8,303 bases of DNA, taken from assembly GCA_014763835.1 (NCBI GenBank), contig JACXUQ010000043.1, positions 1 to 8,303 on the forward strand. The letters are read 5' to 3'. Both the position numbers and the translations under genes were made by a program. Shown here in pieces: positions 7,643 to 8,303 of the stretch; within the stretch, counting starts at the first letter, position 1; each line of letters begins with the position of its first letter. This DNA comes from Thiotrichales bacterium. GTDB lineage: Bacteria > Pseudomonadota > Gammaproteobacteria > Thiomicrospirales > Thiomicrospiraceae. Below the pieces are notes generated by a model that did not search any database, was not told the DNA's origin, and worked only from the letters and a program-made list of their open reading frames with translations.

Positions 7643-8303
7643 ATGCACAGATATCTTTAGAGAGCCTGCTCGTACTGAGCGGGCTTTTTTTATTCATGGC
7701 ACTGATTTTTATTTTTCGCTTCAAGGGGCAACTGCAAGAGGCGCGATGGCAGCTGCGTGAGCAGAACACCCGGCTGGAGAGCATTGACGCATTGCAAGAA
7801 CGCTACGCCTTATTGGAGCGGGAACATGGCCAATTGCAGCCGCTGATTGGCGTGGCTGCCCAGCTGGAAAAGCAACTGGCGGATTTGCAGAGCCTTTTGC
7901 AGAGCAAAGAAGCGCAGTTTGTACAAACACAAGATAAACTGACGCAACTGCGCGAGCAAAACGCCCAGCTACAGCAGACGCTGGAGCACGAAAAGAGCCG
8001 TGCGCAGGAGAAAATCGAACTGCTGGAGCATGCCAAGCAGCAGCTTGCCAACGAATTCAAACTCTTGGCCAATCAGATTTTTGAAGCCAAGCAGGCGCAG
8101 TTTCATGAGCAGGGCAAGCAGAGCATGGAGGCGGTGGTCAAGCCGATGCAGGCGGCGTTGGAATCCTTCAAGCAGCGTGTGGAAACGGTACACAAAGAAG
8201 ATCTGGAGGGGCGTGCCAGTCTTGGCGAGCAGTTGAAACAGTTGCAAAGCCTCAATGCCAAAATGTCGGAAGAGGCACACAATCTGACGCAGGCGTTGAA
8301 AGG
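7639..8303 (+). CDS. rmuC: RmuC, N-terminal part (cut by window edge)
   Basis: The frame is open from ATG 7639 to the end of the window (221 codons) with no stop. The product starts with one hydrophobic segment (about 7-28, including SLLVLSGLFFLFMALIFIF). A long Q/E/L-rich coiled coil (about 30-145) and the conserved RmuC entry segment follow, with LANQIFEAKQAQF at about 142-154, VVKPMQAALESFKQRVE at about 166-182 and the LGEQLKQLQSLN region after it. RmuC proteins limit certain recombination or inversion events and carry a predicted PD-(D/E)XK nuclease-like domain that would lie beyond the window. ATG 7639 overlaps the stop of the previous gene (ATGA) and has no clear ribosome site. ATG 7696 in the same frame is an alternative, but it would remove most of the membrane helix. 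A terminator-like hairpin lies between the two starts. RmuC is not a known pilus component, so it is probably only a neighbour. Confidence 0.9.
   Translation, partial: MNAQISLESLLVLSGLFLFMALIFIFRFKGQLQEARWQLREQNTRLESIDALQERYALLEREHGQLQPLIGVAAQLEKQLADLQSLLQSKEAQFVQTQDKLTQLREQNAQLQQTLEHEKSRAQEKIELLEHAKQQLANEFKLLANQIFEAKQAQFHEQGKQSMEAVVKPMQAALESFKQRVETVHKEDLEGRASLGEQLKQLQSLNAKMSEEAHNLTQALK
7663..7691 (+). terminator. intrinsic terminator-like hairpin inside the start of rmuC
   Basis: The arms AGCCTGCTC (7663-7671) and GAGCGGGCT (7677-7685) pair over 9 positions, with one U-G wobble at 7667/7681 and a 5-base loop (7672-7676). A T-run covers 7685-7691. GC-rich stem, short loop and T-tract are the standard form of a Rho-independent terminator. 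There is no matching A-run before the stem, so it would act only on the + strand. It lies just after the pilus operon but within the rmuC reading frame, 24 bases after its first ATG. Confidence 0.7.

Noticed and set aside
7803..8280. Reverse-strand open frames with Ser/Cys- or Leu-rich products opposite rmuC
   Set aside because: They are the complement of CAG/GCG/CTG-rich coiled-coil codons of a clearly conserved gene, and no ribosome site or family match supports them.

Overview
The window holds most of a type IV pilus / type II secretion-like machinery operon of the MSHA (mannose-sensitive haemagglutinin) type, all on the + strand, and then the first part of rmuC. The protein families (GspE/MshE-type ATPase with an MshEN N-domain, GspF/MshG platform protein, RmuC) and a mid-range GC content suggest a gammaproteobacterium, or possibly a betaproteobacterium. 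The genus cannot be fixed from this sequence alone.

Layout: 1-78 is the 3' end of an upstream gene, possibly the MshL-type outer-membrane secretin. 106-1836 encodes a bitopic TPR protein in the mshN position, with a long disordered cytoplasmic half. 1833-3518 is an mshE-type hexameric ATPase. 3527-4729 is an mshG/GspF inner-membrane platform protein. 4732-6303 is a large GspL-like protein that joins a PilM/MshI-type cytoplasmic domain to a membrane helix and a PilN-type periplasmic domain. 6287-6937 is a PilO/GspM/MshJ-like bitopic protein. 6965-7642 is a small exported protein in the mshK position. 7639 to the window end is rmuC, cut by the window edge. No pilin or prepilin gene is visible.

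How they work together (inference from the families): the ATPase drives the platform protein to add or remove pilin subunits. The GspL-like and MshJ-like proteins form the alignment subcomplex that links ATPase and platform to the periplasm. The MshK-like protein probably connects this subcomplex to the secretin, and the TPR protein is a further membrane-anchored accessory. Gene junctions are very tight (27-bp gap, 4-bp overlap, 8-bp gap, 2-bp gap, 17-bp overlap, 27-bp gap, 4-bp overlap), which fits one transcript with translational coupling.

Points most worth a second look: a strong intrinsic-terminator-like hairpin with a T-tract inside the first codons of rmuC, where it also encodes the membrane helix; an MshEN cyclic-di-GMP motif with exact spacing but two changed signature residues; the one-piece PilM-PilN architecture; and a gene order unlike the classical Vibrio MSHA locus. 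I see no RNA genes, insertion sequences, CRISPR arrays or attachment sites, and no non-coding stretch longer than 27 bp.
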